A stretch of 64,000 nucleotides of DNA from Brevibacillus fortis (GCF_003013395.1 NZ_PXZM01000001.1:1-64000); one strand, 5' to 3'; positions 23,404-33,052 are shown, counted from the stretch's first letter. Made by a program: numbers and translations. Notes: generated by a model not told the origin, from the sequence alone.

Positions 23404-24717
23404 ATGCATACCAAACAAGAGATTTTGGAAAAATTGACCGGGATTCAATCCTCGCGAAAAAGCTATTACAGTGAGCTCGTCTATCTCATCGAGGAGATGA
23501 AAAAGAAAAACAAGCAGCTCGCCGTCATTAACCAGCTGACACAAATCCAGATCAACGCCACATGGCCGCAAACGACGAGTTATATCGCCGCACAGCTCTC
23601 GCAAATTCTCGTGTTCGAGCATTTTGCCCTGACCATCGTGAAGGGAGGCATACTTTCCTCCTATCTCGCCAAGTGGGGTGACGGGGGTTGGCAATGCCAT
23701 ACGCTGACACAGACCGTTTCAGTCGAATCCCCTGTGCTCACCAGGCAGGTTCATCTTACCCTTGCCGAAGTGCTGCCTGAGTATCACTCCACCTCTGTTC
23801 CGCTGCGCAGTCAGTTGAATCAGACCTTTGGTTTTCTGACGCTCTTACGCCAAACCAAGCAGCTAGCAGATCGGGACGAAGCCGAATTGATCCAGCTCGT
23901 CGCCAGCCATGTCGGTGTCGTCGTAGAAAACAGCCTGCTTTTTCAAGACGTGAATGAAAAGATCAAAATCGAAGCCCAACTGATTCAATCCGCAAAAATG
24001 GCGGCGATTGGCGAGATGGCTGCTGGCATTGCCCATGAGCTGAACAGTCCACTCACGGCCATCCTCGGCAATTCGCAATTGCTCATGCGCGAAATGACAG
24101 ATGCCCCAGAGGCTCCCTTGATGAAAGACATCTATCAATGCGGGGTTCGCTGCAAAAAGATCATTCAAAACCTGCTCACCTTCTCGCGGCAGGAAGAGTA
24201 CTTGTTTTCTACAACCTCTATCGACGAAGTGGTAGAAGACGTACTGGGACTGATTGGCTACCAGTTGTCTGTTTCTGGCTTGACCATAACCCGGGAAATG
24301 TCCGAACCTCCCCTGCTGTTTCATGGAAGTCGTCATCAAATCGAGCAAATTGTGATCAATCTCCTGTTAAATGCACGGGACGCTGTGGCAGGCAGCGACT
24401 CTCCACACATTGTCATCCGTTCCTTCCTCGTACAAGAGGAGCATAGCGCTTACGTAGGCTTGTCCGTTTACGATAATGGTATCGGGATTTGTGCCGAACA
24501 GCTTTCGCAGATTTTTCAGCCCTTCTTCTCGACGAAGGGACGGACAAAAGGGACTGGTCTCGGGCTTTCCGTCAGTCTTGGAATTGCAGAAGCGCATGGC
24601 GGGAAGCTGTTTGCCGAGAGCGTGGAGGGAGAGTACAGCAAGTTTACGATGCTTTTGCCACTGTTAGCTGACGAGGAGGACAACGATGGAGAAAAAACGG
24701 ATATTAATCGTGGATGA
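23404..24717 (+). CDS. NtrB-type sensor histidine kinase with GAF-like domain
   Basis: A 437-aa soluble kinase without membrane segments. An N-terminal coiled coil (residues about 1-45) is followed by a GAF-like sensory region, a dimerisation/phosphoacceptor domain with [20 protein letters not shown], and a HATPase domain with [14 protein letters not shown] (N box), VYDNGIGI (G1) and GTGLGLSV (G2). It starts 10 bases after the Fe-ADH gene, with GGAGG, and overlaps the regulator gene by 32 bases. It should phosphorylate D57 of that regulator. The cytoplasmic signal is unknown; alcohols or aldehydes are suggested by context. Confidence 0.92.
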   Translation: MHTKQEILEKLTGIQSSRKSYYSELVYLIEEMKKKNKQLAVINQLTQIQINATWPQTTSYIAAQLSQILVFEHFALTIVKGGILSSYLAKWGDGGWQCHTLTQTVSVESPVLTRQVHLTLAEVLPEYHSTSVPLRSQLNQTFGFLTLLRQTKQLADRDEAELIQLVASHVGVVVENSLLFQDVNEKIKIEAQLIQSAKMAAIGEMAAGIAHELNSPLTAILGNSQLLMREMTDAPEAPLMKDIYQCGVRCKKIIQNLLTFSRQEEYLFSTTSIDEVVEDVLGLIGYQLSVSGLTITREMSEPPLLFHGSRHQIEQIVINLLLNARDAVAGSDSPHIVIRSFLVQEEHSAYVGLSVYDNGIGICAEQLSQIFQPFFSTKGRTKGTGLGLSVSLGIAEAHGGKLFAESVEGEYSKFTMLLPLLADEEDNDGEKTDINRG

Positions 24718-25435
24718 TGAAACAGAAGTAACTACCTTTTTCACCTATTTTCTCAAGAAAAAAGACTGCCATATCGTCGTCGCCAATTCTGGCAAGGACG
24801 TGGAACGGCTGCTTCACTCGGATTCTACCCGCTTTCACGCTGCACTCGTGGACCTGAAGCTGCCTGATGCCGACGGATTGTCGCTGCTCAAACAGATCAA
24901 GGCCGTATTTCCCGCCTGCGAAGTCTTGATCATGACGGGCTACAGTACGATTAAATCGGCTGTGACAGCGATGCAATGGGGCGCGCGCGATTACTTGGAG
25001 AAGCCGTTCGACGATCTGGACAGTCTGGAGCAGGTCATTTACTCGGTGCTGTCCTCTTCTAACAAACACAGCGATCACCTATCCCAAGAAGCCGCCCAAT
25101 ATGGTATCGTGTATTCATCTGACAGTCCGATGGCCAATGTGACCGCAATTGCCAAAAAATTAGCAAAAAAGGCGATCCATGTACTCATTGAGGGCGAAAC
25201 GGGTACAGGCAAGGAGCTGATGGCCCGTTTTCTCCACGGAGCAAGCAATCGCGCCCAGCAGCCTTTTGTGGCTTTTAACTGCGGAGCAGTGCCGGAATCC
25301 TTACTGGAAAGTGAGCTGTTCGGCTATGAAAAGAGCGAGGGCTTGACCGAAACGAATGGAAACAGACAGCTTTTAAGCAAAAAATTAAACATCACCAAAC
25401 GGACGATCCGCTATATCTTGAACGAAAAAGCATAA
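24686..25435 (+). CDS. NtrC-family response regulator with internally deleted AAA+ domain
   Basis: This 249-aa protein has a normal receiver (D10, D11, phospho-acceptor D57, K106) and the start of a sigma-54 activator AAA+ domain (Walker A GETGTGKE at 170-177, then ESELFGYEK to residue 216). At that point the sequence jumps to the C-terminal Fis-like helix-turn-helix ([23 protein letters not shown]). The GAFTGA loop, Walker B, sensor and arginine-finger segments, about 200 residues, are absent, with the frame kept. GAGGAGG precedes the ATG. It probably still binds DNA and accepts phosphate but should not activate sigma-54 polymerase. It may be a pseudogene, or a protein turned into a competitor or repressor. 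Confidence 0.88.
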   Translation: MEKKRILIVDDETEVTTFFTYFLKKKDCHIVVANSGKDVERLLHSDSTRFHAALVDLKLPDADGLSLLKQIKAVFPACEVLIMTGYSTIKSAVTAMQWGARDYLEKPFDDLDSLEQVIYSVLSSSNKHSDHLSQEAAQYGIVYSSDSPMANVTAIAKKLAKKAIHVLIEGETGTGKELMARFLHGASNRAQQPFVAFNCGAVPESLLESELFGYEKSEGLTETNGNRQLLSKKLNITKRTIRYILNEKA

Positions 25436-25470
25436 CGTCTGCATTGGCGCATCTAGGAGGCATTCAAGTC

Positions 25471-26706
25471 GTGGTTCCCGAAAAACCTTTCTCGACCCTT
25501 AAAAAAATCCCTGCTGACTTCTCTCTATCCGCTGTTATCGTTGGACTCATCGCCACGATGGTCTCCTATGCAGGACCATTGCTGATCGTCTTTCAAGCTG
25601 CCAAGGGTGCCGGACTCAGCGACGCTGTCCTCGCCTCTTGGATTTGGGCCATCTCGATTGGGAGCGGCTTGACGTGTATTGTGCTCAGTATCTGGTTTCG
25701 CACCCCGATCATCACAGCATGGTCGACGCCAGGGGCAGTTCTGTTAGTCACCAGCTTAACGGTATACTCCTTCCCTGACGCGATTGGCGCTTATATTTTC
25801 TCGGCCGTAGTCATCACGCTCGTGGGTGTTTCCGGGTTCTTTTCCGTCTTGATGAAATACGTCCCGCAGTCGATTACGACCGCCATGCTCGCGGGGATTC
25901 TTTTGTCTTTTGGCGTAGACGTCTTTGTTTCCATGCAGCACCTGCCTGCATTGGCTCTTCCGATGATCTTTTGCTACCTGTTCGCCAAACGCTGGTCTCC
26001 ACGGTATGCTGTCGTGCTTACGCTTTTGGTCGGCTTGGTTGTCGCCTTTCTTTTGGGGCGTTTGCAAATGGACAATGTCCAGATGTCCCTCGTCCAGCCC
26101 GTCTTTACGATGCCGACGTTTTCTCTCGATGCGCTCATCGGCTTGGGGATTCCATTGTGCATCGTCGCGCTTGCTTCTCAGAACGCACCAGGAATTAGCG
26201 TATTAAAAGCAGACGGGTACGATACACCTCCTGGACCGCTCGTAACGACTACTGGCATCGCTTCGCTATTGCTCGCTCCTTTTGGTTCACCAGGCATCAA
26301 TCTTGCAGCGATTACAGCTGCCATTTGCACGGGAAAAGAAGCTCATCCGGATCATACCAAGCGCTACATAGCCGGGATTGCATGCGGGGGCTTTTACTTA
26401 ATCTTCGGGATGTTTGGTGCTACGATGGCTTCGGTGTTCGCTGCCTTGCCCAAAGAATTGATTGCCGTCATTGCTGGCTTGGCTCTGTTTGCCTCGCTCA
26501 GTTCTAGCCTCGCGCAGGCGATGAGCGAAGCAAAGGAACGGGAAAGCGCCCTGGTTACGTTTCTCGTCACGATTTCCGGTATTTCCATTGGCGGGATTGG
26601 CGCTGCTTTCTGGGGATTGATTGCGGGGGTGATCACCCATCTGATTTTGAATGGCAATGTGAAAAGCTGGTTTGTAAAAAAGAAGAATACGCAGCCGTTG
26701 GCATAA
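25471..26706 (+). CDS. BenE-family benzoate/H+ symporter-like transporter
   Basis: A 411-aa membrane protein with about eleven helices and the BenE fold, showing IITAWSTPGAVLLVTSL, the helix VPQSITTAMLAGILLSFGVDVF and LASQNAPGISVLKADGYD. Members import aromatic acids such as benzoate with protons. I prefer the GTG at 25471, ten bases after AGGAGG, over the TTG at 25444. It is 35 bases after the truncated NtrC gene in the alcohol-dehydrogenase operon, hinting that the pathway concerns aromatic alcohols or acids (inference). Confidence 0.88.
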   Translation: MVPEKPFSTLKKIPADFSLSAVIVGLIATMVSYAGPLLIVFQAAKGAGLSDAVLASWIWAISIGSGLTCIVLSIWFRTPIITAWSTPGAVLLVTSLTVYSFPDAIGAYIFSAVVITLVGVSGFFSVLMKYVPQSITTAMLAGILLSFGVDVFVSMQHLPALALPMIFCYLFAKRWSPRYAVVLTLLVGLVVAFLLGRLQMDNVQMSLVQPVFTMPTFSLDALIGLGIPLCIVALASQNAPGISVLKADGYDTPPGPLVTTTGIASLLLAPFGSPGINLAAITAAICTGKEAHPDHTKRYIAGIACGGFYLIFGMFGATMASVFAALPKELIAVIAGLALFASLSSSLAQAMSEAKERESALVTFLVTISGISIGGIGAAFWGLIAGVITHLILNGNVKSWFVKKKNTQPLA

Positions 26707-26727
26707 CTGCCTTACCATGCCATGTAA

Positions 26728-26764
26728 GAAACGGCTCCTCGAATGAATCTGAGGAGCCGTTTTG
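26728..26764. terminator. Bidirectional terminator
   Basis: The stem AAACGGCTCCTC / GAGGAGCCGTTT with a ten-base loop lies between the convergent BenE and SDR genes. Confidence 0.9.
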
Positions 26765-26778
26765 TATGTTTCCTGAAA

Positions 26779-27654
26779 CTAGCGGTAAAACCCTTGTTCC
26801 TCGGCGTAATTACCCCAATGCGGGCGGCTACCGTCCCTATCCGTGAATGGGTACTCGTCCGAAAGACCCCATGTACTGAACGTTTTCCCCGTTTTTTCTG
26901 CGACAGCCGGGTCTGAAGCCAGCGCAACTACTGCTCGCCCGATGTACGCAGGTGTTTCCGACATGATGAAGTGCTTATCTTGCTTCACTGCCTCTCTCCA
27001 TGTCTCTTCTGTCACGCCGAAATGCTCGAGCATTGCTTCCGAGCGTAGGAAGCCCGGTGTTAAAGCCAACGCAGTAACCCCGTGTGGGCGCAGGTCCTCT
27101 GCCATCGACGCAGCTAGATGAATCGTCGAGATTTTTGCCAAGCTGTAGTACAGATTACCGCGGTACCGATAGTCGATTCCATCTGTAATCTCGATGATCA
27201 GTCCTTTTTTCTGTGCCACCATGAGCGGAACCGCATAGTGACTGGTGATCATATGCGTACGAATGGCACGCTCTTGCATTAAGAGGCCATCCGCCAATGG
27301 CTGCTCCCAGAACGGCGTCCCCCAATGGGTCAACGGATCTCCACCCCAGATGTCATTAACCAAAAGATCGATTTGTCCATTTTGTTCCGCTTTTACTCGC
27401 TCAAAGAATGCTTTTACCTCTTCTTCCTGCGTATGATCGACTCGCACAGCGATTCCGACTCCACCACTTGCCGTCACGAGCTCTGCTGTCTCTTCGATCG
27501 TCTCCTGTCGCGCCATATCAGAGTGCTGACCACGTACTGTGCGTCCGGTTACATATACTGTCGCCCCTGCTTCGCCGAGACTGACAGCAATCCCCCGTCC
27601 TGCTCCTCTTGTGCCCCCCGCTACCACCGCTACTTTTCCTTGTAATGGCTTCAT
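26779..27654 (-). CDS. Short-chain dehydrogenase/reductase (DHRS1-like)
   Basis: A 291-aa SDR with the cofactor motif GGTRGAGRG, LVNDIWGGD in place of the usual NNAG, and the catalytic YYSLAKISTIHLAASMAEDL (YxxxK). The extra loop with HWGTPFWEQPLADGLLMQERAIRTH is typical of the DHRS1-like group. It reduces or oxidises an unknown carbonyl compound. It is divergent from a WYL-domain regulator across a 23-base palindrome, so it is a likely regulated target. Confidence 0.87.
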   Translation of the reverse strand: MKPLQGKVAVVAGGTRGAGRGIAVSLGEAGATVYVTGRTVRGQHSDMARQETIEETAELVTASGGVGIAVRVDHTQEEEVKAFFERVKAEQNGQIDLLVNDIWGGDPLTHWGTPFWEQPLADGLLMQERAIRTHMITSHYAVPLMVAQKKGLIIEITDGIDYRYRGNLYYSLAKISTIHLAASMAEDLRPHGVTALALTPGFLRSEAMLEHFGVTEETWREAVKQDKHFIMSETPAYIGRAVVALASDPAVAEKTGKTFSTWGLSDEYPFTDRDGSRPHWGNYAEEQGFYR

Positions 27655-27700
27655 TCGTTATGCCTCCTTTATCGATTCATACATCAAGAATAACGAAGTA

Positions 27701-27723
27701 AATATGACAACCGTTGTCATATT
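27701..27723. promoter_or_regulatory. Perfect 23-base palindrome between SDR and WYL regulator
   Basis: Half site AATATGACAAC, one central C, and the complementary half GTTGTCATATT. Further outward, TAACGAA (27691-27697) is repeated inverted as TTCGTTA (27722-27728). Its position between divergent genes suggests the operator of the WYL/DeoR-type regulator. Confidence 0.75.
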
Positions 27724-27774
27724 CGTTAAGATACAATCAAAGTCATTTTGTTTTTACTTCTAGGAGGGCTTTTT

Positions 27775-28731
27775 ATGCGGGCAGATCGACTCCTTACGAT
27801 CTTGTTGCTCTTGCAAAACCACGGTCGCATGACGTCCAAGCAATTAGCAGAAAGGCTAGAGGTATCCGAGCGAACCGTTCACCGTGATATGGAAGCCTTG
27901 AGTGCGTCAGGCGTTCCCGTCTATGCGCTGCGCGGTGCAGATGGGGGCTGGGCTTTGGCAGAAGGATATCGCAGTAATTTGACCGGAATGAAAATAGATG
28001 AGCTGCAATCACTGCTCGTAGCCTCCCCTGCTGCCTTGTTGAATGATCTCGGGCTGCATGAAAACTATGAAGCGGCTTTTTTCAAGCTGCTATCGGCGCT
28101 GCCAAAAACCGTTCAGCAGGATGCCATCCACGTACGCCAGCTGCTTCATATCGATGGGGCTGGCTGGCATGAATCGACCGAAACTTTTCCGTTCCTGTCT
28201 GCTGTTCAAGATGCGGTATGGCTTTCACGCAAGCTGTTCATTTGTTACATGCGCGAGGATGTGGCCGTAGAGCGCATTGTCTGCCCACTCGGACTCGTAG
28301 CCAAGCGAAGCATCTGGTATTTGGTCGCCCAGGTGGACGAGGACATGCGAACGTACCGGATTTCACGACTTTTGGATGCACACCTGCTAGATGATGGCTT
28401 TATCCGCCCAAGCGATTTCGACCTCGCACGATACTGGGAGCAATCCACACTCGACTTCAAATCCAGCCTCCCGCGATATCCAGCGCGGTTGCGGATTGAT
28501 AAAGAGACCTTTCCAGCCGTAAAACAGGAGCGCTATTTAAAAATAGCTTCCACCCAAGCCGCAATAGACGGCTGGATAGAAGCAGAAGTTGAATTTCATA
28601 CACTGGCATCAGCATGCTCGCTGATTCTCAGCTTCGGCCCACACATCCAAGTGTTGGAGCCCCAAGAATTGAAACGTGAGGTCATTGAGCAGGCGCGTGC
28701 TATACTTGGCCTGTACGAGGTCCCGAATTAG
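27775..28731 (+). CDS. YafY-type HTH/WYL-domain transcriptional regulator
   Basis: A 318-aa regulator. An N-terminal DeoR-like winged helix (MRADRLLTILLLLQNHGRMTSKQLAERLEVSERTVHRDMEALS split over residues 1-45) is followed by a WYL ligand domain including KRSIWYLVAQVDEDMRTYRISRL. The ATG at 27775 follows TAGGAGGG. Divergent transcription from the SDR and the palindrome between them suggest it controls both. It overlaps the MFS gene tail-to-tail by 32 bases. Confidence 0.9.
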   Translation: MRADRLLTILLLLQNHGRMTSKQLAERLEVSERTVHRDMEALSASGVPVYALRGADGGWALAEGYRSNLTGMKIDELQSLLVASPAALLNDLGLHENYEAAFFKLLSALPKTVQQDAIHVRQLLHIDGAGWHESTETFPFLSAVQDAVWLSRKLFICYMREDVAVERIVCPLGLVAKRSIWYLVAQVDEDMRTYRISRLLDAHLLDDGFIRPSDFDLARYWEQSTLDFKSSLPRYPARLRIDKETFPAVKQERYLKIASTQAAIDGWIEAEVEFHTLASACSLILSFGPHIQVLEPQELKREVIEQARAILGLYEVPN

Positions 28732-29893
28732 CAAGGACTTTCGTTTCTCGTCCGTACACGAGCAGGACGATTGCTCCCACGATCAGCACCGCGGTAAATA
28801 CACTAAAAATGAACGTGTAGCTGTAATGATGCGACGAGTAGTAACCGACGAGATACGGTGCGATAATGCTGCCGATTCTTCCGACACCGGATGCCATTCC
28901 AGAACCGGTAGCGCGCAACGGTGTCGGATAGTTTTCCGGCGTGTACGCGTACAAAGCACCCCAAGCCCCCAGGTTGAAGAAGGACAAGAATGCTCCCGTC
29001 ACCAACAGCTCTATCGTGCCACTGCTTTGTCCAAAAGCGAAGGCCATCACACCAGTCATGAACAAGAAGGTCGCCAGCGTCCATTTCCGTCCCCATTTTT
29101 CCACGAGATAGGCTGCCGCGAAATATCCTGGCAGTTGGGCCAATGTCATGATCAGTACGTACTGGAAGCTTTTGATCATCGTAAAGCCTTTGTCGACCAA
29201 AACAGATGGCATCCATAAAAACATGCCGTAGTACGAGAAAGCAATTGCAAACCAGACAACCCACAGTGTAATCGTCTCTGTGCGATGGGACGTCAACAGC
29301 GTTCCAACAGGAATCTTCTCGGCCTGCTTTTGAAACTGCGGAGATTCAGGAATGCTGCTCCGGGCGAACCAGGCGTACACAACGGGCAATGCCCCGATCA
29401 TGACAGCCACGCGCCAGCCATAGTCCGGAATGATGAAATACGCTATGACGGCTGCCGCGATCCAACCGACCGCCCAAAAACTCTCCAACAGCACAACCGT
29501 ACTTCCTCGCTTCTCCGGCGGTGCAAACTCGTTTACCAACGTCGAGGCTACCGGCAACTCTGCTCCCAAACCGAGTCCCATCAGGAAGCGGAACAGCAGC
29601 ATGGTTGCAAAACCAGTTGCGAAAGCGCTCGCAAAACTCGCCAAGCCAAACAAGACCAAGGTCAGCAAAAATACTGGCTTGCGGCCAATCCGGTCAGCCA
29701 AGTAGCCCCCTGCAATAGCCCCAATCGCCATGCCGACGAGATTGCCCGTCCCTAAAAGCCCGGCCTCTTCCCCTGTCAAACCCCATTCCTGTCGTAATGC
29801 CACCATAATAAAAGATAAAAGTGCAACATCCATGGCATCGAACATCCAGCCAAAACCGGCTGCCCAAAAAACTTTTTTGTAAGGCTTTGACAT
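28700..29893 (-). CDS. MFS transporter, NaiP/NiaP-like (niacin uptake type)
   Basis: A 397-aa twelve-helix major facilitator. The start KKVFWAAGFGWMFDAMDVAL, then GYLADRIGRKPVF and FLMGLGLGAELPVASTLVNE are close to the B. subtilis NaiP/aromatic-acid:proton symporter pattern. Substrate may be nicotinate or another aromatic acid. I place the start at ATG 29893, before MSKPYKK; the open frame extends to 30040 without good signals. It stands alone between the WYL gene (convergent) and an AraC gene. Confidence 0.85.
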   Translation of the reverse strand: MSKPYKKVFWAAGFGWMFDAMDVALLSFIMVALRQEWGLTGEEAGLLGTGNLVGMAIGAIAGGYLADRIGRKPVFLLTLVLFGLASFASAFATGFATMLLFRFLMGLGLGAELPVASTLVNEFAPPEKRGSTVVLLESFWAVGWIAAAVIAYFIIPDYGWRVAVMIGALPVVYAWFARSSIPESPQFQKQAEKIPVGTLLTSHRTETITLWVVWFAIAFSYYGMFLWMPSVLVDKGFTMIKSFQYVLIMTLAQLPGYFAAAYLVEKWGRKWTLATFLFMTGVMAFAFGQSSGTIELLVTGAFLSFFNLGAWGALYAYTPENYPTPLRATGSGMASGVGRIGSIIAPYLVGYYSSHHYSYTFIFSVFTAVLIVGAIVLLVYGRETKVLANSGPRTGQV

Positions 29894-30043
29894 TCTCGTT
29901 CCCTGCTTTCCTTTCGTTTGCGCCTGATATTCGCGCCTAGTTATCATTTCGCTTTTTCGTCCAATATCCTGCTCACGGAAAAAAGTTCGACTATTGTGAT
30001 AGTAGGCTTTCCCAAGAAGCTCCAATCTAGTCGGGAACATAGC

Positions 30044-30083
30044 AAAAAAGGCAGCCTTATTATGCGTAAGCCGCCATTTTTTC
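30044..30083. terminator. Probable terminator after the AraC gene
   Basis: AAAAAAGGCAGCCTT and its approximate complement AAGCCGCCATTTTTT form a hairpin with one bulge and T runs on both strands, just past the AraC stop codon on the minus strand. Confidence 0.65.
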
Positions 30084-30093
30084 TATCCTGGGA

Positions 30094-30873
30094 CTATTGA
30101 GGAAGCCGCTGAATGAATCTGTTCATGAGCAAAGAAAGAGATATCAAAATAGGAGGGTCGTCCGGATGAGGCACATGGAGAGTAACTTGCTGATGAGGGA
30201 CGATCGTAGTTGGTGTGACAATGATTGGTTTCTTGGAACGTGTGCGCAATGTCTCGTACGGCAAGAGAAAATCCATCGCCTGCATGCCCCAGGCAACTGA
30301 TGTCGCCATCAAGTAATACGTGCCCGGCTTGACATTGGTAAAACAAAAATTGCCTTGTGAGGGTAGCAATGTTCCGTACAAAGGAAGACCTTCTGGAATC
30401 GGCTTGGCAAACAATCCAATCAAAATGACACCTTGAAAAGGCTCGGTGGACTCGATTGTCCCTGCAATGGTCATCGGTCGCTCGGGGGCAGGATGCAACC
30501 GAGTCCACTCTGTCAACTGCTGTAAGGAACGGAGACGATCTTCGGCTAGCTGGGCCGTTTCTCGAAATTCGCTAGGCGACACCCCGACACGCTCCGTAAA
30601 ACGGGTAGAGAACGTCCCCAAGCTCTGCTGGCCAATTTCCAGACCAATGTCGCGAACACTCATGTTCGTGCGTAGCAGTAAATCCTTTGCCCTTTGGAGG
30701 CGCATGGTCGATACGTAATAAAGCGGGGGGAGACCGATTCTTTCTTTAAAAATCCGCGCAAAATGATACTGGCTATACGCAACATGATTCGCCAACCGGG
30801 AAAGTGGTAAAGGCTCATCTAAATGTCGATGGATATAAGCGATCACTTCGTCAATTTCAGTATACCTGTCCAT
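30094..30873 (-). CDS. AraC family transcriptional regulator
   Basis: A 259-aa regulator with the two helix-turn-helix motifs at the N-terminus (LSRLANHVAYSQYHFARIFKERIGL and LLRTNMSVRDIGLEIGQQSLGTFSTRFTERVGVSPSEFR, each broken over positions 20-110). A C-terminal domain of about 150 aa follows, with no recognised ligand motif. N-terminal HTH with a C-terminal extension is the reverse of classical AraC. The ATG at 30873 lies 13 bases after GGAGGG. Its target is unknown; no gene pair is adjacent in divergent orientation. Confidence 0.87.
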   Translation of the reverse strand: MDRYTEIDEVIAYIHRHLDEPLPLSRLANHVAYSQYHFARIFKERIGLPPLYYVSTMRLQRAKDLLLRTNMSVRDIGLEIGQQSLGTFSTRFTERVGVSPSEFRETAQLAEDRLRSLQQLTEWTRLHPAPERPMTIAGTIESTEPFQGVILIGLFAKPIPEGLPLYGTLLPSQGNFCFTNVKPGTYYLMATSVAWGMQAMDFLLPYETLRTRSKKPIIVTPTTIVPHQQVTLHVPHPDDPPILISLSLLMNRFIQRLPQ

Positions 30874-30980
30874 CAGTAGAGCCGCTCCCTCCTTCATATG
30901 CACCGCCAGATATAGAACGCTTGTTCTGAAATAAAATTTACCATATTTTTCACATCGATGGAAGGAGGAAATTGCAGCAC

Positions 30981-31841
30981 TTACGCTTTCATTTTCTGCA
31001 AACGGATTTCGTCCAGAAACGCTTGCATCGTGCTCGTTATAAATGAATCTTTTCGGCGAATAAAAACGGTTGTTACCTCATGATAAGGCTCCGGGATGCA
31101 ATGAATATGAACCGCTCCGCTCTCGACCAAGTGATGCACTGCCGACTTCGGCAAAATGGTAATGCCGATCCCCGCTGCTACGCCCCCGATAATCGTCTCG
31201 AACGTTCCGAATTCCATCACTTTTTTCGGAATCAAGCCCTCTACCTTCATCCAGGTCTCTAACCGCTCACGATACCCGCAGCCCTTTTTGTAGAGCAAAA
31301 GAGCTTTCCCTGTGATATCACTGGCAGTGAAGGAACTGTTTTTCGTTACCAACACCAACTCCTCTTGAAACACTTGCTCCTGCTCAATTAAAGGATGGTT
31401 GATCGGCCCACTTACGAACGCGCCATCCAGCGCGAGATCCAGCACTTTTTGCAGCAAATTCTCCGTCACCCCTGCCTTGAGTGACAGATCGACATGCGGA
31501 TACTGGCTGCAATACGAGGATAACAGCCCTGGAAGGGCATTGATGGTCTCGACCATCCCGACTTCCAGCACCCCGGACGGCTCAGACGCCCGATGAAAAT
31601 AATTTTGCATTTCTTCGAACTTGGCGATGATTTCTCGCGAATACTCGAGCAGGCGCTTCCCTTCTGTATTTAAGGTCATTCCTCGCTTGTTGCGATAAAA
31701 CAAAGGCGTTCCCAGCTCTTTTTCCAGCAGCTTGATCCGCGCCGTTACATTCGACTGAACATAGCTCAGCTCGGCTGCGGTCTTGCTCACGCTGCCCAAA
31801 GTGGCTACCATCTGGAATATTTTCAAATCATTGATCTCCAC
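30981..31841 (-). CDS. LysR family transcriptional regulator
   Basis: A 286-aa LysR protein: N-terminal winged helix (DLKIFQMVATLGSVSKTAAE, then SYVQSNVTARIKLLEKELGTPLF) and a periplasmic-binding-like effector domain. The start is a GTG at 31841 with GAGGTGAGAG upstream. It is divergent from a DMT-family exporter gene with a T-N11-A palindrome between them, the standard layout for a LysR regulator controlling an efflux gene. Confidence 0.92.
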   Translation of the reverse strand: MEINDLKIFQMVATLGSVSKTAAELSYVQSNVTARIKLLEKELGTPLFYRNKRGMTLNTEGKRLLEYSREIIAKFEEMQNYFHRASEPSGVLEVGMVETINALPGLLSSYCSQYPHVDLSLKAGVTENLLQKVLDLALDGAFVSGPINHPLIEQEQVFQEELVLVTKNSSFTASDITGKALLLYKKGCGYRERLETWMKVEGLIPKKVMEFGTFETIIGGVAAGIGITILPKSAVHHLVESGAVHIHCIPEPYHEVTTVFIRRKDSFITSTMQAFLDEIRLQKMKA

Positions 31842-31864
31842 TTTTCTCTCACCTCATTTTATCC

Positions 31865-31879
31865 ATCATTGAAAATGAT
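31865..31879. promoter_or_regulatory. LysR-type box between lysR and the DMT gene
   Basis: ATCATT-gaa-AATGAT is a 15-base dyad containing T-N11-A, the LysR core pattern, located in the 129-base divergent intergenic region. Confidence 0.6.
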
Positions 31880-31970
31880 ACATAAAGTTATTATCAATCA
31901 TTATACTAACATATTTTCATCCAGTATGATGTGGTAAGTCAGCTTTGTATTGAAAGGGAGAAATCGCATA

Positions 31971-32939
31971 ATGAACAAGCAACTACTTTTGGGGTCTATT
32001 TTCTGCATGGTCGCCAGTATGTCATGGGGGGCGATGTTTCCGGTAGCGCACATCGCGCTGCAAGAGATCGATCCATTTTACTTCTCATTTCTTCGCTATT
32101 TTTTCGTAACGATCATTTTGTGCGGTTTGCTCTGGGCAAAAGAAGGCTTGTCTGCTTTTCGTTTGGAGGGGCGCGGGAAGTCTCTGCTGTTTTTTGGAAC
32201 CATGGCGTTCACCGTCTATAATATGGGGGTATTTCTCGGGCAGGATTTGATGGGAGAGCCAGGCACGATTGCAGCGTCCATTATGGAAGTGCTCATGCCG
32301 ATGATCTCGATTGTACTTTTGTCCATTACCACTAGAAAGCTGCCGCCGTACTATACGTTGGCAACGATTCTCGTAGCTTTGGTCGGTGCTGTCCTTGTTA
32401 TTACCAATGGCAATCTTACCTTCTTTACTACAGCAAGTGAGCATTTGATCCCGTTGTTCTTCATTTTCATCGGTGTTGTGGGTTGGGTCGTCTATTCGAT
32501 CGGCGGCGGGCGTTTTAACACGTGGTCTACGCTTCGCTACTCCACGTTGACGTGTCTCTTAGGAACAGGCGTTAATTTCGTGATTGTCACGGTCTCCTCA
32601 CTCTTTGAATGGCTTCCGGTTCCTACCGTCGAAACTGTGATGTCCATCAAGTTCGAAATGGCGTTCATGATTCTTTTACCCGGCTTTGTAGCTCTTTTGA
32701 GCTGGAATGCAGGCATCAAGCTGCTCACTCCGCTCAACGGCATTTTGTTTATCAACCTGGTTCCGATCACGACTTTTGCCATGATGGCGTTTCAAGGTTA
32801 TGAGATCAGCCGTTACGAATTGTGCGGCACCTTGCTCGTGATCCTTGCTCTGATCGGGAACAACCACTTCCAGAGAAAACAACTGCTATACCGAAAAACT
32901 GTAAAACAGCCTAGCGGAAGAAAGGTACCGTCTATGTGA
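31971..32939 (+). CDS. EamA/DMT family transporter
   Basis: A 322-aa ten-helix drug/metabolite transporter made of two EamA repeats; MSWGAMFPVAHIALQEIDPFYFS opens the first and WLVY-like segments the second. Family members export amino acids or other metabolites. The ATG at 31971 has AAGGGAG upstream. Divergent from and probably controlled by the LysR regulator. A degenerate transposase end begins about 35 bases after its stop codon, marking the edge of the next region. Confidence 0.87.
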   Translation: MNKQLLLGSIFCMVASMSWGAMFPVAHIALQEIDPFYFSFLRYFFVTIILCGLLWAKEGLSAFRLEGRGKSLLFFGTMAFTVYNMGVFLGQDLMGEPGTIAASIMEVLMPMISIVLLSITTRKLPPYYTLATILVALVGAVLVITNGNLTFFTTASEHLIPLFFIFIGVVGWVVYSIGGGRFNTWSTLRYSTLTCLLGTGVNFVIVTVSSLFEWLPVPTVETVMSIKFEMAFMILLPGFVALLSWNAGIKLLTPLNGILFINLVPITTFAMMAFQGYEISRYELCGTLLVILALIGNNHFQRKQLLYRKTVKQPSGRKVPSM

Positions 32940-32969
32940 TAGGAATTGATATAAAAAACAGTCAGGGCA

Positions 32970-33052
32970 CAGTAATTAAGCCACATATAAGGTTTGAGTT
33001 CGGTATTGTACTGGACTCAAGCCTTTTCATTTTGTGTTGATTCTTGCTCGTT
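32970..33052 (-). mobile_element. Degenerate 3' end of an IS3-family (IS150-like) transposase
   Basis: On the minus strand the codons give RINTK, a stop codon, then KGLSPVQYRTQTLYVA and a terminal stop. KGLSPVQYR is the hallmark C-terminus of IS3-family OrfB transposases. The internal stop and an apparent frameshift show decay; nothing else of the element remains. A similar remnant in opposite orientation lies at 36153-36268. Confidence 0.8.

Noticed and set aside
22431-23414. A 327-aa minus-strand frame opposite the Fe-alcohol dehydrogenase
   Set aside because: The plus-strand gene has full active-site motifs; the antisense frame is His/Gly/Arg-rich with no family signature.
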